This document shows, piece after piece, positions 1 to 11,037 of a stretch of 64,000 bases of DNA (position 1 is its first letter; the number at the start of each line of letters is the position of its first letter). The stretch is from NCBI RefSeq assembly GCF_014529535.1, contig NC_050737.1, positions 8,724,725 through 8,788,724 of the forward strand, written 5' to 3'. The notes beneath the pieces are model-generated. The model had not been told where the DNA came from, ran no database searches, and worked only from the letters and a program-made list of their open reading frames with translations. Source of the DNA: Bradysia coprophila. Taxonomy: Eukaryota; Arthropoda; Insecta; Diptera; Sciaridae. Made by a program: the position numbers and the translations under genes.

Positions 1-191
1 TCCGCCTTCTCTGCAGCTTCGATGTACCACGGAACTGAGTATGGGGTGTTGTAGCTGGCCTCACCCACTATCGTTGCACATATAAATGAACCCAGTACTT
101 TTGGGCTGCAAGCCTACAGAAGTCTTGAAAAAAAAGTTGGTGCCAAAATGTAGATTTTTTCCTTCTTTCTGAGGGCCCAACTGCCAAAGTT
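1..191. repeat. relic of a foldback arm (inner end)
   Basis: This stretch resembles, with many substitutions, the inner end of the left arm of the 4.2-kb foldback at about 27284-27470. Shared words include 'ccttctctgca', 'gcctcacccacta' and 'gcaagcctaca'. No coding capacity is visible. The window therefore opens inside an older copy of that foldback family. Confidence 0.6.
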
Positions 192-226
192 TCCCAATCA
201 CCTGAAGATTTGGCGATATCACTCTT
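192..226. repeat. end fragment of the TTAA-flanked MITE family
   Basis: The words 'cacctgaagatttggcg' and 'tatcactcttaa' match the right terminus of the palindromic MITE at 23507-23904. Only one arm is present here, so this is a solo end or a truncated copy. Confidence 0.6.
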
Positions 227-243
227 AAAACAAAAACAAGGCA

Positions 244-1526
244 TCAGAACAGTCGGAGCGTTTGCTGCGACTTAGCCCCGTACAACCCGTAATCCTATTT
301 CGTCCGCAACCATAATACGTCCGTAGCCCTAATAAGCCCTAATAAACCCTAATACGTCTACAACCCTCTAATGCGTCTGTTACCAAAATGCAAGTCAAGT
401 TGGGCATTGTCAAATTTACTAAAATTGTTCATTTTTAAAATTGCGCATAGCGCAATTACGAAAGCCCGTACGAAGTACCTTTCAAATAAAACCAACAATT
501 TACGACATTATTTTAGAAACCCAAAATTTTTTGCCAACTTTCCATTGGGTATTCAATTGCCTCTTAAATGAAACAAAAACTATCAAAATCGGTTGAGATT
601 TACTCGATTTATGTGCAAAAAGCACTTAGGGCCGAGTAGCGGCCTTAGTGCAAGGGCCCAAATTTGAAACTTTTTTTGCCATCATTCTATTCGGCATTCG
701 ATTATCTCTCAAATGAAACAAAAACTAGCAAAATCGGATGAGATTTACTCGATTTATGTGCAAAAAACACTTAGGGCCGAGTAGCGGTCTTAGTCCAAGG
801 ACCCAAATTTGAAACTTTTTTTGCCATCATTCTATTCGGCATTCAATTATCTCTCAAATGAAACAAAATCTAGCAAAATCGGATGAGATTTACTCGATTT
901 ATGTGCAAAAAACACTTAGGGCCGAGTAGCGGCCTTAGTCCAAGGGCCCTAATTTGAAACTTTTTTCGTCACGTTCTTTTCGGTATTCAATTATCTTCCA
1001 TAAAAAACTAAAACTAGCAAAATCGGATGAGATTTACTCGATTTACTCGATTTATGTGCAAAAAACACTTAGGGCCGAGTAACGACCTTTGAGCCCTCCC
1101 AACAAGCCCACGTTGCATCTTACCCAAAAACAATGTTCAGCAACTTTGTTCTACTCGTCAATACCTTTCATTTGATATATCACAAGCAGCTATTGCGTGC
1201 GTATTTCGGTAGATATCGTCGAAAGACTGAAAAACACCTATAGGGCCCTAGCTCTGGAGGGGCCGACCCTACCATGCCCATTTTCGAACTTGAACTTACT
1301 TTTGTCGATACCGATCGGGGAAAAAAAGAATTTTGAAAAAAGGTTGTGATTTACTCAAGCTAGAGGGGTCACGGACGGACGGACGGACGGACGGACATTT
1401 TTTTTATTGCTGATTCGTCATCTATGAACATAACGAAAAGCTTTGCCCTTACTGTCTGCTTCCAATTCGACGTGTTACAAACGGCATATTAATCTTATAA
1501 GCCCCCAGTACTTCGTACGGGGCTAA
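244..1526 (-). mobile_element. GTAC-hairpin family element, copy 1
   Basis: In minus orientation the copy begins TTTTTAGCCCC with the GTAC-GAA-GTAC hairpin (stem arms at 1500-1505 and 1519-1524). It ends with an imperfect stem-loop at 251-272 (arms AGTCG.AGC and GCT.CGACT) followed by GTTCTGA. In between lie an AATTGCGC/GCGCAATT hairpin at 439-457, four units of a 145-bp tandem repeat (about 600-1085) and a (GGAC)n tract at 1373-1396. No transposase is encoded, so it is probably non-autonomous. The family has no TIRs, because the two ends carry different palindromes. The mobilising enzyme is unknown. Confidence 0.6.
600..1085 (+). repeat. 145-bp tandem repeat array inside the hairpin element
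   Basis: The word 'acttagggccgagta' recurs at 624, 769, 914 and about 1067, giving spacings of 145, 145 and about 153 bp. Each unit also carries 'gatgagatttactcgattta' or a variant. The same unit forms arrays in opposite orientation at 32590-33380 and 35950-36300. Confidence 0.85.
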
Positions 1527-1529
1527 AAA

Positions 1530-1606
1530 ATGCGTCAACAAATGGCAGATGATTCGGCTTTCTTCCGTTTGAATTCCATTCTCAGCATCTGCCACTTATG
1601 ACGCAT
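1530..1606. repeat. short inverted repeat (hairpin)
   Basis: The arms 'atgcgtcaacaaatggcaga' and 'tctgccacttatgacgcat' flank a short loop. A third, lone arm-like copy lies at about 1681-1706. It starts directly at the outer edge of the hairpin element. Confidence 0.6.
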
Positions 1607-1793
1607 TTTTTTTTGTTATAATTTTCTTTCTTCAATTTTTCGGGTAAAATTGTTGTTGATCAAACTTTGCGTGTTTTCCTCATCAGCTGCCATTTGTGAC
1701 GCATATCTTTTTGCTTGTCGGATCTGTAAGCGTCACCTACACCGATATCAGTTCTTTTGTAAGTGGATAACAGGACTTGTGTCACGTGTGTGT

Positions 1794-1912
1794 GACGAAA
1801 TTTAAAAATTTAACGAAAATTGAAAATTTGACGAAAATCAATAAGTTGATGAAAATCGAAAATTTGACGAAAATCGAAAATTTGTCGAAATTCAAAAATT
1901 TAACGCACTTAA
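1794..1912. repeat. short tandem repeat of about 17-22 bp
   Basis: Degenerate units built on 'gacgaaaatcgaaaattt' are repeated about six times. Open frames across this stretch are artefacts of the repeat. Confidence 0.7.
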
Positions 1913-2577
1913 AATGCTCATAGCTCCAAGATAAGCGACTTTTTAGGGGACATAGCTCGCACTTAAAACGCTCATAGCTCTCAAATGTTCGATTCTTGGG
2001 GAAAACCATCAAACACATGTCGACTAGAACGTGAAACTCTATAACTTTGTACGAACTTTCTATCTGCCATATTTCAGAGCTGGTTTTGGTAAACATCGAA
2101 AAATAAGAGTTCGTCTCCCATACGTATAGTATTATGTAAACGTGACACATAAACATTATGTGGTATGGTATAATACAAATTTAAGTAAATTATTTATTCG
2201 TTTAATACTGCAAACAATTTATTCACTTTAATTTACTCCGTTAAATCAATTTATGAAGCATATTTTTCACACTAAGGCTTACTATCGAGTCAGGTCAACT
2301 TGAAAACTGACCTGACAACCCGAAATGACCTGATAACAAAACCTGATAATTTTCGAGTGGACCTGATGACCTGAAATCGGTCCGGTATGAAAGTGAAAAT
2401 GTTTAAAATCTTTGATGATTGTTATTCCTGAAGTAATTTGATAAATGTTTAATGAAAAGAAATCATTCTTTAAAATCATTTTCTCAATGTATGAAATACT
2501 GAGCTGATAACATAAACGGTGTCGAAATTCGAATATACATAAATATGCCTCTGTTGCAGAAAAATTGGCATATGTGT
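1913..2577. other. non-coding stretch with a CAGGT-motif cluster
   Basis: No gene was seen. A short direct duplication ('cacttaaaa.gctcatagctc') lies at about 1907 and 1961. From 2290 to 2380 the pentamer CAGGT/ACCTG occurs six times within about 100 bp. A similar cluster lies at 42790-42930. Confidence 0.5.
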
Positions 2578-2884
2578 ACACAGAGAAAAATCCTGGATTA
2601 GATTTAAATCTTTTTCGGATTACATATAGGACCAAATTTATTTTTGGATTGAAATCTAATTTTTCGAACGTTTACTTGCATTTAATCTTTCGAAAATAAT
2701 CTGTCGACGGATTAGATCGAAATCTTCCTAGAGATTTAATTTTTTTTTATTTTGAAATTAAAAATTTTTTTCTAACATTTATTTGAATATTGAGTCAGAT
2801 TTATTTGTTTTATTTATTCTGAAATTGGAAATTTTATTTATTGAGTGGAAATTAAATGTTTTCAAACAATGTACTTACTTTGAT

Positions 2885-2962
2885 CGGGATTTGAACTCGT
2901 TCACCTCGGTACCTCCGTATCTCCAGTCCTGTACTTTACCACTGAGCTATTGGGTTCTTAAT
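2885..2962 (-). repeat. tRNA-derived (SINE-like) fragment
   Basis: On the minus strand an A-box-like 'tagctcagtggta' is followed about 50 bp later by a B-box-like 'gagttcaaatccc'. This is the spacing of an internal RNA polymerase III promoter. The D and T stems do not pair well, so it is not a functional tRNA but a tRNA-derived repeat head. A second fragment lies head-to-head at 3030-3110. Confidence 0.45.
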
Positions 2963-3029
2963 CTTAGCAAGATTTATTTTCGAACCGTTGTTGCGGAGAT
3001 TTTACTCTTTCAAAGTTAAAAAATAATCT

Positions 3030-3110
3030 TCTGAACGAAACCTTTGTACCAACTGAGGTAACCATCATAGTAAACGAGTTCAAATCCTAATCGAAGGCAA
3101 CATTGTTTTT
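3030..3110 (+). repeat. second tRNA-derived fragment, opposite orientation
   Basis: 'taccaactgaggtaac' (A-box-like) and 'gagttcaaatcc' (B-box-like) lie about 35 bp apart and are followed by a T-run near 3105 that could terminate Pol III. It shares 'gagttcaaatcc' with the minus-strand fragment just upstream, forming an inverted pair. Confidence 0.35.
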
Positions 3111-3161
3111 TTTCATTTTTCCAATTATTTAATAAACTGTTATCATACTTCATAAATCTGT

Positions 3162-4629
3162 ATGAGCATAGATAAGGAAGTTGAGCCTGGCAAAGGTATT
3201 TATTTGACTGAGTTGTTTGACACATGCAAACCTTTGCTCCCATACAAGCCGATTTTTCTCAAAAAATACATTGACGATGTCATCTCTACAAATATGGATT
3301 GTCATATCAGCGAGACGCTAAGAATTTTCAATGGATTTAGTAAGACGGACACACTGAAGTTTACACACGAAGTAGAGTCAGATCGCAAAATTAATTTTCT
3401 GGAGTTGACGCTTATTCACCGGACCGACAAAAAGGTGATCACTAACTGGTTTCACAAAGACATTTCGTCGAACAGGATGTTACGTTATCTTTCCAATCAT
3501 CCACTGGTGATGAAACAGAACATCATCACATCTTTTGCGAAAAGAGTGTTGGCATTAAGTGACCCGATTTTTTAAGGAACGAACTGTTTTTTTTTTGTAT
3601 CTAATGACTTTATTGGCTGAAGAAATTGAAATTTAACCAACACGGTCAATGTTAAAAGTTTTGATAGGGCACCACAAATAATCTTTAAAATTCATCTTGA
3701 TATCTTCGTGGTATATTAACGCACCCATTTCTTCTCTACCAGATTTGAAAATGTTTAATGTGAAAGAAATCATTGAAACGACCGTAGGCCGGAAAATCCC
3801 ATCTTCGCTTCTGATAAATGCCTGCCCAATTTCATTGTGATCCGGTCAATTTCGCTTTTCATTGGCATAATCCAAGACGATTCGCAAATGCAAAATATCC
3901 AAGGTTGATTTATCACTTTAAGCTAAATTCTACTTTGATGTTAAAATTTTGTTCAAAAATTTTGCGGAGCAAAGATTTTGACGACAAACTATCGTCGAAT
4001 AACTGACATTCTACGACAGAATCAGTACCCGATGACAATGATTTAGAAAGCCATCCATACAGCAAAAGAAATGTGTAATGGAAGTCAGCCAGTAGAGAAT
4101 TCAACATTAATGGAACAACCTATCTACAGATCTTTACCGTTTATCCCGGATCTGTCATTTCAAATCCAAAAGCAACTTAAACTGATGAACCCTCAGCTCA
4201 GAGCGGCACCGAAAACATTAATCAAACATCTACTCCTGTATGAAGACCAAGATCCCGAAGATGTGGAGGAAAGGCATCGTATACAGTATAAGATGTAAAA
4301 TGTGTTCGACGTTCTACATAGGAGAAACGAAGAGATGCTTTTGCACGAGAAAGAGAGAGCATGAATATGATATAAAGACGAAGTTTGTACCAGGCGACAA
4401 AACACCATTGACTAGACACTGCCTTCAAAATGTAACTCATGAACCAGATTTTTCCGAGAAAGAACTAAAAATTTTAGATCGTGAATCGGATTGGTATAAA
4501 CGAAAGACTTTGGAAGCATGTTACATTTGGTTATATGGTGAATCGGCACAGAACTACAAATCGTGTAACAAATTGCATGCGACCTATTCCAATGTGATGA
4601 ATTCATTCAAGCAACTTCATACGAGATAA
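3162..4629 (+). pseudogene. Penelope-like element relic (RT C-terminus + GIY-YIG endonuclease)
   Basis: Penelope-like elements encode a reverse transcriptase fused to a GIY-YIG nuclease. The frame at 3162-3575 shows the catalytic YIDD motif (in KKYIDDVIS) and the thumb-side signatures FLELTLIHR and RYLSNHP. The frame at 4240-4626 shows the nuclease motifs GIVYSIRC and FYIGET, then an Arg-rich segment and an EH pair. The linking part is split over other frames (for example 4071-4298), with a shift near 4236 and stops between 3576 and 4070. The 5' two thirds of the RT are absent. It is an inactive, 5'-truncated copy. The family assignment is firm and the clade is not resolved. Confidence 0.8.
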
Positions 4630-5540
4630 AGTTTTCAACTCTTGCCATCATCTGACAAGAATCTCATATCATGACGTAGTTTGATTTTTGTTTAGTTGAC
4701 AACCGTATTTGTGATAATCGATTTGTTTACATAAGTCTGAGTCTTATTAGACCATAAGTTTCGATGTGATTTAATCGAAACTAATAAGAAAGGTGACTTG
4801 ACCAGAATACTCTGTATTTAGCTTATATCCTTACGATGTTATTTATATTTATAGCTGAAGATGGATGACAAAATAACATCAGAAATATACTGAAAAGAAA
4901 CAAGAAATTTTGCTTCTTTCATTCATGATCAACACTGATCCGAGCCGATCCAATCTCACAATCAACTCGAGAAAGTATTATTGGTGTTTTGCACCCATAT
5001 TTAATTGTACCAATGATTAAGAAGTATAACAGACCAATTTGCATGGAAGAATTATTTACTTTTTCAACGATTTTCTTAACTCGGAAATCAATATCCTTTA
5101 AGAAAAGCAAAAAAAAAAATCTCAAACATTTGTGTACTGTGGTTTTTACTTTTGAATCGATATCAGATGACTAAAAAATACACATGGCAGTAGCTTCTAA
5201 TCATAAACTCTAGATACCATAACAACGAACTTTAAACAAAAACAAAACATTTTCGTGGCAAAATCTTTACTTTTCATTGCTACTATCAATTTTAGCCATT
5301 TTAACCCGAAACGAAATCTATCGAAAGATTTAATTTTTGTAATCTTTCAAAAAGATTGAAAAGAAATCTTTCGAAATATTTAAAATATTCGTAATCTTTC
5401 TGTAGATTAAACATTTAATCCGACTTTTTTCTCTGTGTCCGGTAGGTAAGCTTTTTTTCAGTCCAGGCCGAAAATTTCGGCCATAATAAGTTCAGATGGT
5501 ACGGAATGCTAAAATATTAAATACGGCTTTTATAGAATTT

Positions 5541-5710
5541 AAAAAAATGTTTTAGCCGGTAGGAAAGTGTGATTCATTCAAATGTTTAAAGACGTTAGTT
5601 AGAAGAGTTGAAAAGATATGTGCCATCTTTCACTTATCTTTTCTACTCTTCTAATCAACGTCTTTAAACATATGAATGAATCACACTTTCCTACCGGCTA
5701 AAACATTTTT
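5541..5710. mobile_element. 170-bp palindromic MITE
   Basis: The arms begin 'tgttttagccggtaggaaag' and run about 70 bp as a nearly perfect inverted repeat around a short centre (the right arm ends at 'ccggctaaaacattttt'). No coding capacity is present. Confidence 0.8.
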
Positions 5711-6149
5711 AAAAATTATGAAGAAACTTATGTACGTTTAGGAACGTTACTTTCCCTGATCAGGATCCAAGGTTTCTTGGTGGAAGGCCAGTACGTTCTC
5801 AATGAGCCAACCCGATCCTAGCTCATCTTAGCTACCAACTAAAATCTGTCTTTTGCAAAAAAACCTTCGTTAAAAACTCTTCTTACTCTTACACGTTTTT
5901 ATGGTTTTAGCAATGATTCATGAACCACAATCAACAGTAAAAATCTAAAAGCAAAGCAAAATTGACTAATTTCAAGAAAAAATGCATCAATACAAACTCC
6001 TTAGCTCTTCCAAAGACATTAAAAAATGGGAAATTATATTGGAGTATTTTTCTAAAAAATATTTTACCATTATTTTTTCGGATATTACCGTTACAGATGC
6101 ATTTTATACGCTTATACGTTTGTATGTGGTAGTGTATAACGATCGTTTT
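5711..6149. other. stretch without recognised features
   Basis: AT-rich sequence without credible coding frames, repeats or RNA genes. Confidence 0.5.
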
Positions 6150-8273
6150 ATTTTTAGCCCCGTACGAAGTACGAAGGGGCTTATAGGATTACGATGCCGT
6201 GTGTAATTGATGGAATTCGAAGCAGACGGTAAGGGCAAAGTGTTTGCCTATGTTCATAGATAACGAATCCGCAATAAAAATTTTGTCCGTCCGTCCGTCC
6301 GTCCGTCCGTCCGTCACGTCGATATCTTGAGTAAATCAAATCCGATTTGAAATTTTTTTTTTCCCTGAAAGATAGTCAAAATAGTGAGGCTAAGTTCGAA
6401 GATGGGCGATTTTGGGTCGACCCTTCCGGAGCTGGGGCCCAATAAGTGATTTAACGTTTTCCGAAGATATCTGCGGCCATTCAAAGGCTACACATGTAAG
6501 TGATACGTCAAATAAAAGGTATTTACAATACCGATCGACAAAAAAAAAGTTTATGGAAATCGGATGATCGACTCGTTAGTTAGACCGCTTGGTGTGAACT
6601 AGATACAGGGCGGCAAGCCGTTTTTGCTTGTAGGTTGGCCAAATTTGAACGGATTTAGATGGATTTTGCTTTATTAGATAGGTATTGACCGTATTAATCA
6701 GGGAAAAAAAGTTCATGGAATTCGGTTTACCGGAGCGTGAGCTAGGTCTCTTGGAGTGAGCTTATATGTGGCTAATCGGCCGTACAGTGAACGTGGTGTT
6801 TTTTTGTTAATATCTCGAGTAAACTTTGACCGAATTTCATGAATTTTTTTTTGTTTGAAAGGTATTATCGAATGTAAAGCAACCGTACTACTTTCTACCT
6901 CCTAACAAAATGGCCGTCGGCCGCCATTTTGGATTTTTGTAAAAACAATAGAAATCGGTGAAAATGATACTTACAAAGCTACTGATCAGTGGGAAGTGAT
7001 TGGTTATGTGTGTGGGGTGTTTCAAGCATCCCAAATATGGATATCTATTTATAAATAGGCATGTAATTAAAGTGATAGCTATTTAATAAGAAATGATCAC
7101 AAGAAAATAGGAAATGATCACTAGAAAAAGAGAAATGATCACAATTTTTTTATGATAGCAATAAAAATAGAATTTGATCACCAAAAAATAAGAATTTGAT
7201 CACTAAATATATGCAATTTTACCACTAACATATGATCGTCTCGAAATAAGAAATGATCTACAATTATACGAATTTGATTACAAAAAATAAAGAAATGATC
7301 GTGCAAAATAAAAAATTTGATTGCAAGAAACAAGGATATGCTATCTATTATTCTGTTTGATTATTAGACGATGCAAGAGAAAAAAAAATTAACACCTAAG
7401 TTACCAACACCGTTCCGGCGCCCGGCTCGCATTGCGGCCCTCCGCTTCGCTACGGGGCAATGGGCCGGATCGCTCGGCGTGTTAAAACGCTTTTTATGTG
7501 CAATGAATTACACAGACTAATTATTAGACGATGCGAGAGAGAAAAAATTAACTCCTAAGTTACCAACACCGTTCCGGCGCCCGGCTCGCATTGCGGCCCT
7601 CCGCTTCGCTCCGGGGCAATGGGCCGGATCGCTCGGCGTGTTAAAACGCTTTTTATGTGTATTCGTTCGGACTTTTAGTGATCAAATTCTTTACTTTTAG
7701 TGATCAAATTCTTTATTTTTAGTGATCAAATTCTTTATTTTTAGTGATCACATTTGATTTAGCGGGTGGTAGGTACTACTTGTGATCACTTCTTATTTTA
7801 GGTTGATAGAATCTTATTTCGTAGTGTTATATTTGAAAAAACTGGTTGTGATCACATTCTTATTTTCCTGCAATCATTTTAATTTTCAAGTGATCAATTC
7901 TTATTTTAGATTTATCGCTTTTATTTCTTCCCTTTATAAATATATACAGCTATATTGAGCTATATAACGGTGTAGATAGTTCTTTTGAGCTATATACTAG
8001 CATATTTATTCGAAAATTGTTTATTTATAGGTAAATATAGGTTAATATAAATTGTTGCAAAAATTTTTAAGTTTGGGTTACAGTTGAAAGGAACGTCGTA
8101 CGGGGCTTCGTAATTGCGCTATGCGCAATTTTTAAGACGTGCACATTTCATAAGAATTTTAGGTTAGTAGGTTTAGGGTAAGAGTAGGGCGACCGACGAA
8201 CTAGGGTCGCGTACGCAATAGATGTACGGGTTCGTACGGGGCTCAGTCGCAGCGAACGCTCCGACTGTTCTGA
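6150..8273 (+). mobile_element. GTAC-hairpin family element, copy 2 (longest)
   Basis: It starts TTTTTAGCCCC with hairpin arms at 6156-6161 and 6176-6181 around GTAC-GAA-GTAC. A (GTCC)n tract follows at about 6287-6315. The body at 6330-7020 is also found at 27690-28380. A GATCA-rich foldback lies at 7090-7915, then TATAGCTATAT-type repeats to 8050, an AATTGCGC/GCGCAATT hairpin (8112-8130), and the terminal stem-loop at 8245-8266 followed by GTTCTGA. No open frame of note occurs in 2.1 kb. It appears to be a non-coding transposon whose ends are recognised by structure; that interpretation is inference. Confidence 0.6.
7090..7915. repeat. GATCA-unit foldback around a duplicated GC-rich block
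   Basis: The left arm (7090-7335) is an array of 20-25-bp units containing 'aatttgatcac' or 'aaatgatcac'. The right arm (7670-7915) carries the inverse units 'agtgatcaaattctttattt'. Between them lie two direct copies (7360-7503 and 7520-7662, 160 bp apart) of a strikingly GC-rich block containing 'ccggcgcccggctcgcattg'. The two copies differ at only a few positions. Confidence 0.8.
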
Positions 8274-9600
8274 CGGCTCGTTTTCAATTGGTAATTCGAA
8301 TATATGGCCATGGTAAAAGTGATTTTTTTTTTAATGGTAAACTTGCCATAAGACACCGGTGATTGAATATTTATTCAAAATATTAACTGATATTGATTAT
8401 TTTCCCAAGAAATGTTGGTCGTGTTTGTATTTATTTAATGATAATTTGAATAAAACTTATTATTGATACCAAAAAAAATGAAATAACGATCATTTCAGTC
8501 ACAACATGTTAACAAAATAAAAAAAATCGGTAATTTTTTTTCTCTCGCATCGTCTAATAATTAATCGGTGTAACTTTTTTATATGTCAAATTTAAATTTT
8601 TGCGGATTCGGATTTTAACGCAAATTAATATTGATCAGACTTTTGTAATTCCAAAATTTCAGCTTTTTTTTTTGTAATTTGCTTCGATTTGAATTTGCAC
8701 TTTCTTTGCACACATGACCAATACACACAGATTTAAAAATTATACCGATTGCTTTTCTCGACTTACCAATTGAAAATTCGAATCTAACACTTCCTTGGCC
8801 CACCAGACCAATTCAACCTTGAATTCAACACACATTTGGTATATTCAAAAAATATAATGGTACAGCCAATAAAAAGTAAATGGTAAAGCCAACTGAAATC
8901 CCAATTTTCCCACATTACCAATAACACACCAAGTTAATGGTAATTCCTCACATTTAATCGGTATTTACTTTTATAATAACGGTAGTTATCATAAGAAATG
9001 GTATTTTGAATTTCTAACATTAGTAAACAGTAAATAGTAATATCGGTCAACAGCTAACTAATATTGGTACAAAAACCCAACATTCAACCCAACAAAATAA
9101 ATGGTAGTTTATTACTATCCTTACAAATGCCTTATGTTAACAAAAGCTACACAACGCATATTCCCGTTGATAGGTAATATACATCCCTGTAGTAGCTGTA
9201 TTGTGGGTGTAACGTTACCTACATTAGATACACATATGAAAACTGTGTATACAACACGTAATGTGTCATTAATAATTGAAAGATATTATCCCAGTTTTCT
9301 GTTACTTTCCAATAAGAAAAGTCGATGTAGATCAGTTTCGATTAGAATTATTTATTCACCAAATATTTCGCGGATCGCATCGGATCGCATTATCAATGGC
9401 TAGAACAAACATACATTTTTCCATTAAGGACGATCAATCTTCTTAAAACCAATTCCTGTACACATTTTACCTAGCTTTCACTGACTAATTACATTAATCA
9501 GTTGCGTCAATTATCACAGATTCGATTTCTATTTCGGTGGTCATACATGACTAGAACTTTTATCACTTTTGTTTATTTACTTTTGTAATGTCACTCTTCT
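8274..9600. other. non-coding stretch with one inverted element end
   Basis: No gene was recognised. At 8541-8560 'tctctcgcatcgtctaataa' is the exact inverse of the start of the GC-rich blocks at 7361 and 7521 ('ttattagacgatgc'). The rest is AT-rich with many short 'aatggtaa' words (8280-9110). Confidence 0.5.
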
Positions 9601-9608
9601 CATCTGTT

Positions 9609-9862
9609 CAGTCAGATTCTCGTTTCTGCTGTTGGGTTTGGATTCTGTTCAAATTCTGTTTTCAAACCCAGCAAGTCATTGTAGATCGTTGATAGGAACA
9701 AAGTGTCCGTTTTATTGTTGATGTTGTTATATGTTTGCTTTATTCCGATCATCTCTTTTATTTGTCTGGCTTTGTGGTTTCGATCCTTGAATAAGATTTC
9801 GGCTTCACTCCATTTCGGTGTGTGTTTCGTTATGATGGCATGTTCACATAGTGCGGGAAAAT
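9609..9862 (-). pseudogene. Penelope-like element, C-terminal end of nuclease region
   Basis: The minus-strand frame reads ALCEHAIITKHTPKW, followed by a segment with KARQIKEM and N..NKTDTLFLSTIYNDL. This is the conserved tail of Penelope-type GIY-YIG proteins (EH, then H..W, then a KR..E helix, then N...D...L...Y). Only about 85 codons remain, and at about 9862 the sequence changes abruptly to a plus-strand LINE fragment. It is a different lineage from the relic at 3.2-4.6 kb. Confidence 0.6.
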
Positions 9863-10860
9863 ATGTGGCGTGGTAGAAAACCCAGTTTTCGGTATGCCCA
9901 GAAACCGGATGACACCGGTTATTGACTTGACGAAGCAATTCGACGCTACCTTCTTAGGCAGAGCATACTGGCTTAACGGCTGGCCTACTGGCCTCTCAAG
10001 GGGAAGTAAAGTCAGATTCACTGACTGTTTGAAAACTCCAAATGGAACAGGAGCTGGAGTGTATGCCCCCGAAACGGGGCTAGGCAATTCCTTCCAACTG
10101 TGAGAGATCGCCAGCGTTCCTCAGGCGGAGCTTTATGCGGCACTCATGGGAGCACATAAAACTCTGCCTATAGGGACGCATGGCAAAGAGGTTCTTATAT
10201 GTCTTGACAATATAGGAATGATCAAGGCACTCGTATCGCCCGTAGTCACCTCCAAGCTGGTGAAGGAATGTAAGGAATACCTGAACCTTCTTGGTCTGAG
10301 CAATCGGATCAATTTGGTCTGGGTACCAGGACATTCCGGCCTTCCGATTCCCCAGTCGGAGTGGAAAAGAGCACTGTAAGACTGGGTAAAGCGTAAACAC
10401 GCAGAACGCTTGGAAGCGTATAATGGAGGCGTTCACACGAAATGCTTCTTCCCTAAGCCTAACAAAAAATGGGCCAAAGATTTGCTCAAAATGGACCGAA
10501 ATCGCATTAGAAGAGTAGTAGGAGCGATTACGGGACATTGCGGGCTGAATCGGCATATGAATAAGTTGAGGAGGCTTTCGGACGCTCCGAGATGTTCCTG
10601 CGATCTAGAAGAAGAAACGGGTGCACACTTGATATGTGATTGCCCCAAATTTCTTCAACTACGACGCAGGATGCTCGGAGACTACGAGGTGGTTCCTTCG
10701 AAAATTGCTGCAATAGGACCTGACACCATAGACAGGTTCCTATCGGTAACAGGAAGGCTGTCAAGATTTACATGATGACCGGGAGAGTTAGATTTTGTCG
10801 TTTTTATTCAATTCATTGCATTGGTGACCCCGACGTGTCCTGAACACGCAGACGAAATGG
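9863..10860 (+). pseudogene. non-LTR retrotransposon 3' end (RNase H + Cys-rich tail)
   Basis: The frames encode a LINE-type RNase H domain: VRFTDCLKT (usual TDGSK degraded), GTGAGVYAPETG, PQAELYAAL, the degraded DN version of the DS(Q) motif, and LVWVPGHSG. A Cys-rich C-terminal segment follows with CGLNRHMNKL and RCSCDLEEETGAHLICDCP. In-frame stops at about 10101 (TGA) and 10377 (TAA) break the frame, and the motif after PGHSG is corrupted. The layout fits I/LOA/R1-type LINEs that carry RNase H. The reverse transcriptase is missing, so it is a 5'-truncated dead copy. The 3' UTR may run to about 10890. Confidence 0.75.
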
Positions 10861-11037
10861 ATTAAACAGACGAAATAAATAATAGCTAGAAAAAGGTTGG
10901 TAGTTCTAGATTTATTCACTTGGTTTTGTTCATTCCACATCTGTTACAACTTCAAGACAACTCTTAAATCTGTATGTATATGATGATGGTAGCATGAATT
11001 CGATTGAAAATGTCTATTCTCGTAATGCTATTGTGTT

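Larger units (their letters stand above)
2578..5438. mobile_element. composite element with ACACAGAGAAAAA inverted ends
   Basis: The left end 'acacagagaaaaa' is followed by 'ggatta'. The right end is its inverse ('taatcc' then 'ttttttctctgtgt'). Both subterminal zones are rich in 'aatctttcgaaa'-type words. Enclosed are two tRNA-like promoter fragments and a Penelope relic. The boundaries are inferred from the ends only, and no target-site duplication is evident. Confidence 0.45.

Noticed and set aside
600-1085. Regularly spaced repeats that could suggest a CRISPR array
   Set aside because: The 145-bp units are repeated along their whole length with no variable spacers, and the host is eukaryotic.
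1782-2156. 124-codon minus-strand open frame
   Set aside because: Its C-terminal third is a translation of the 'gacgaaaatcgaaaattt' repeat, and no motif or splice support was seen.
2885-2962. A functional tRNA gene on the minus strand
   Set aside because: A- and B-box-like words are present, but the D, anticodon and T stems do not pair, so only a tRNA-derived repeat is supported.
10080-10556. 158-codon minus-strand open frame
   Set aside because: Antisense shadow of the LINE RNase H region.
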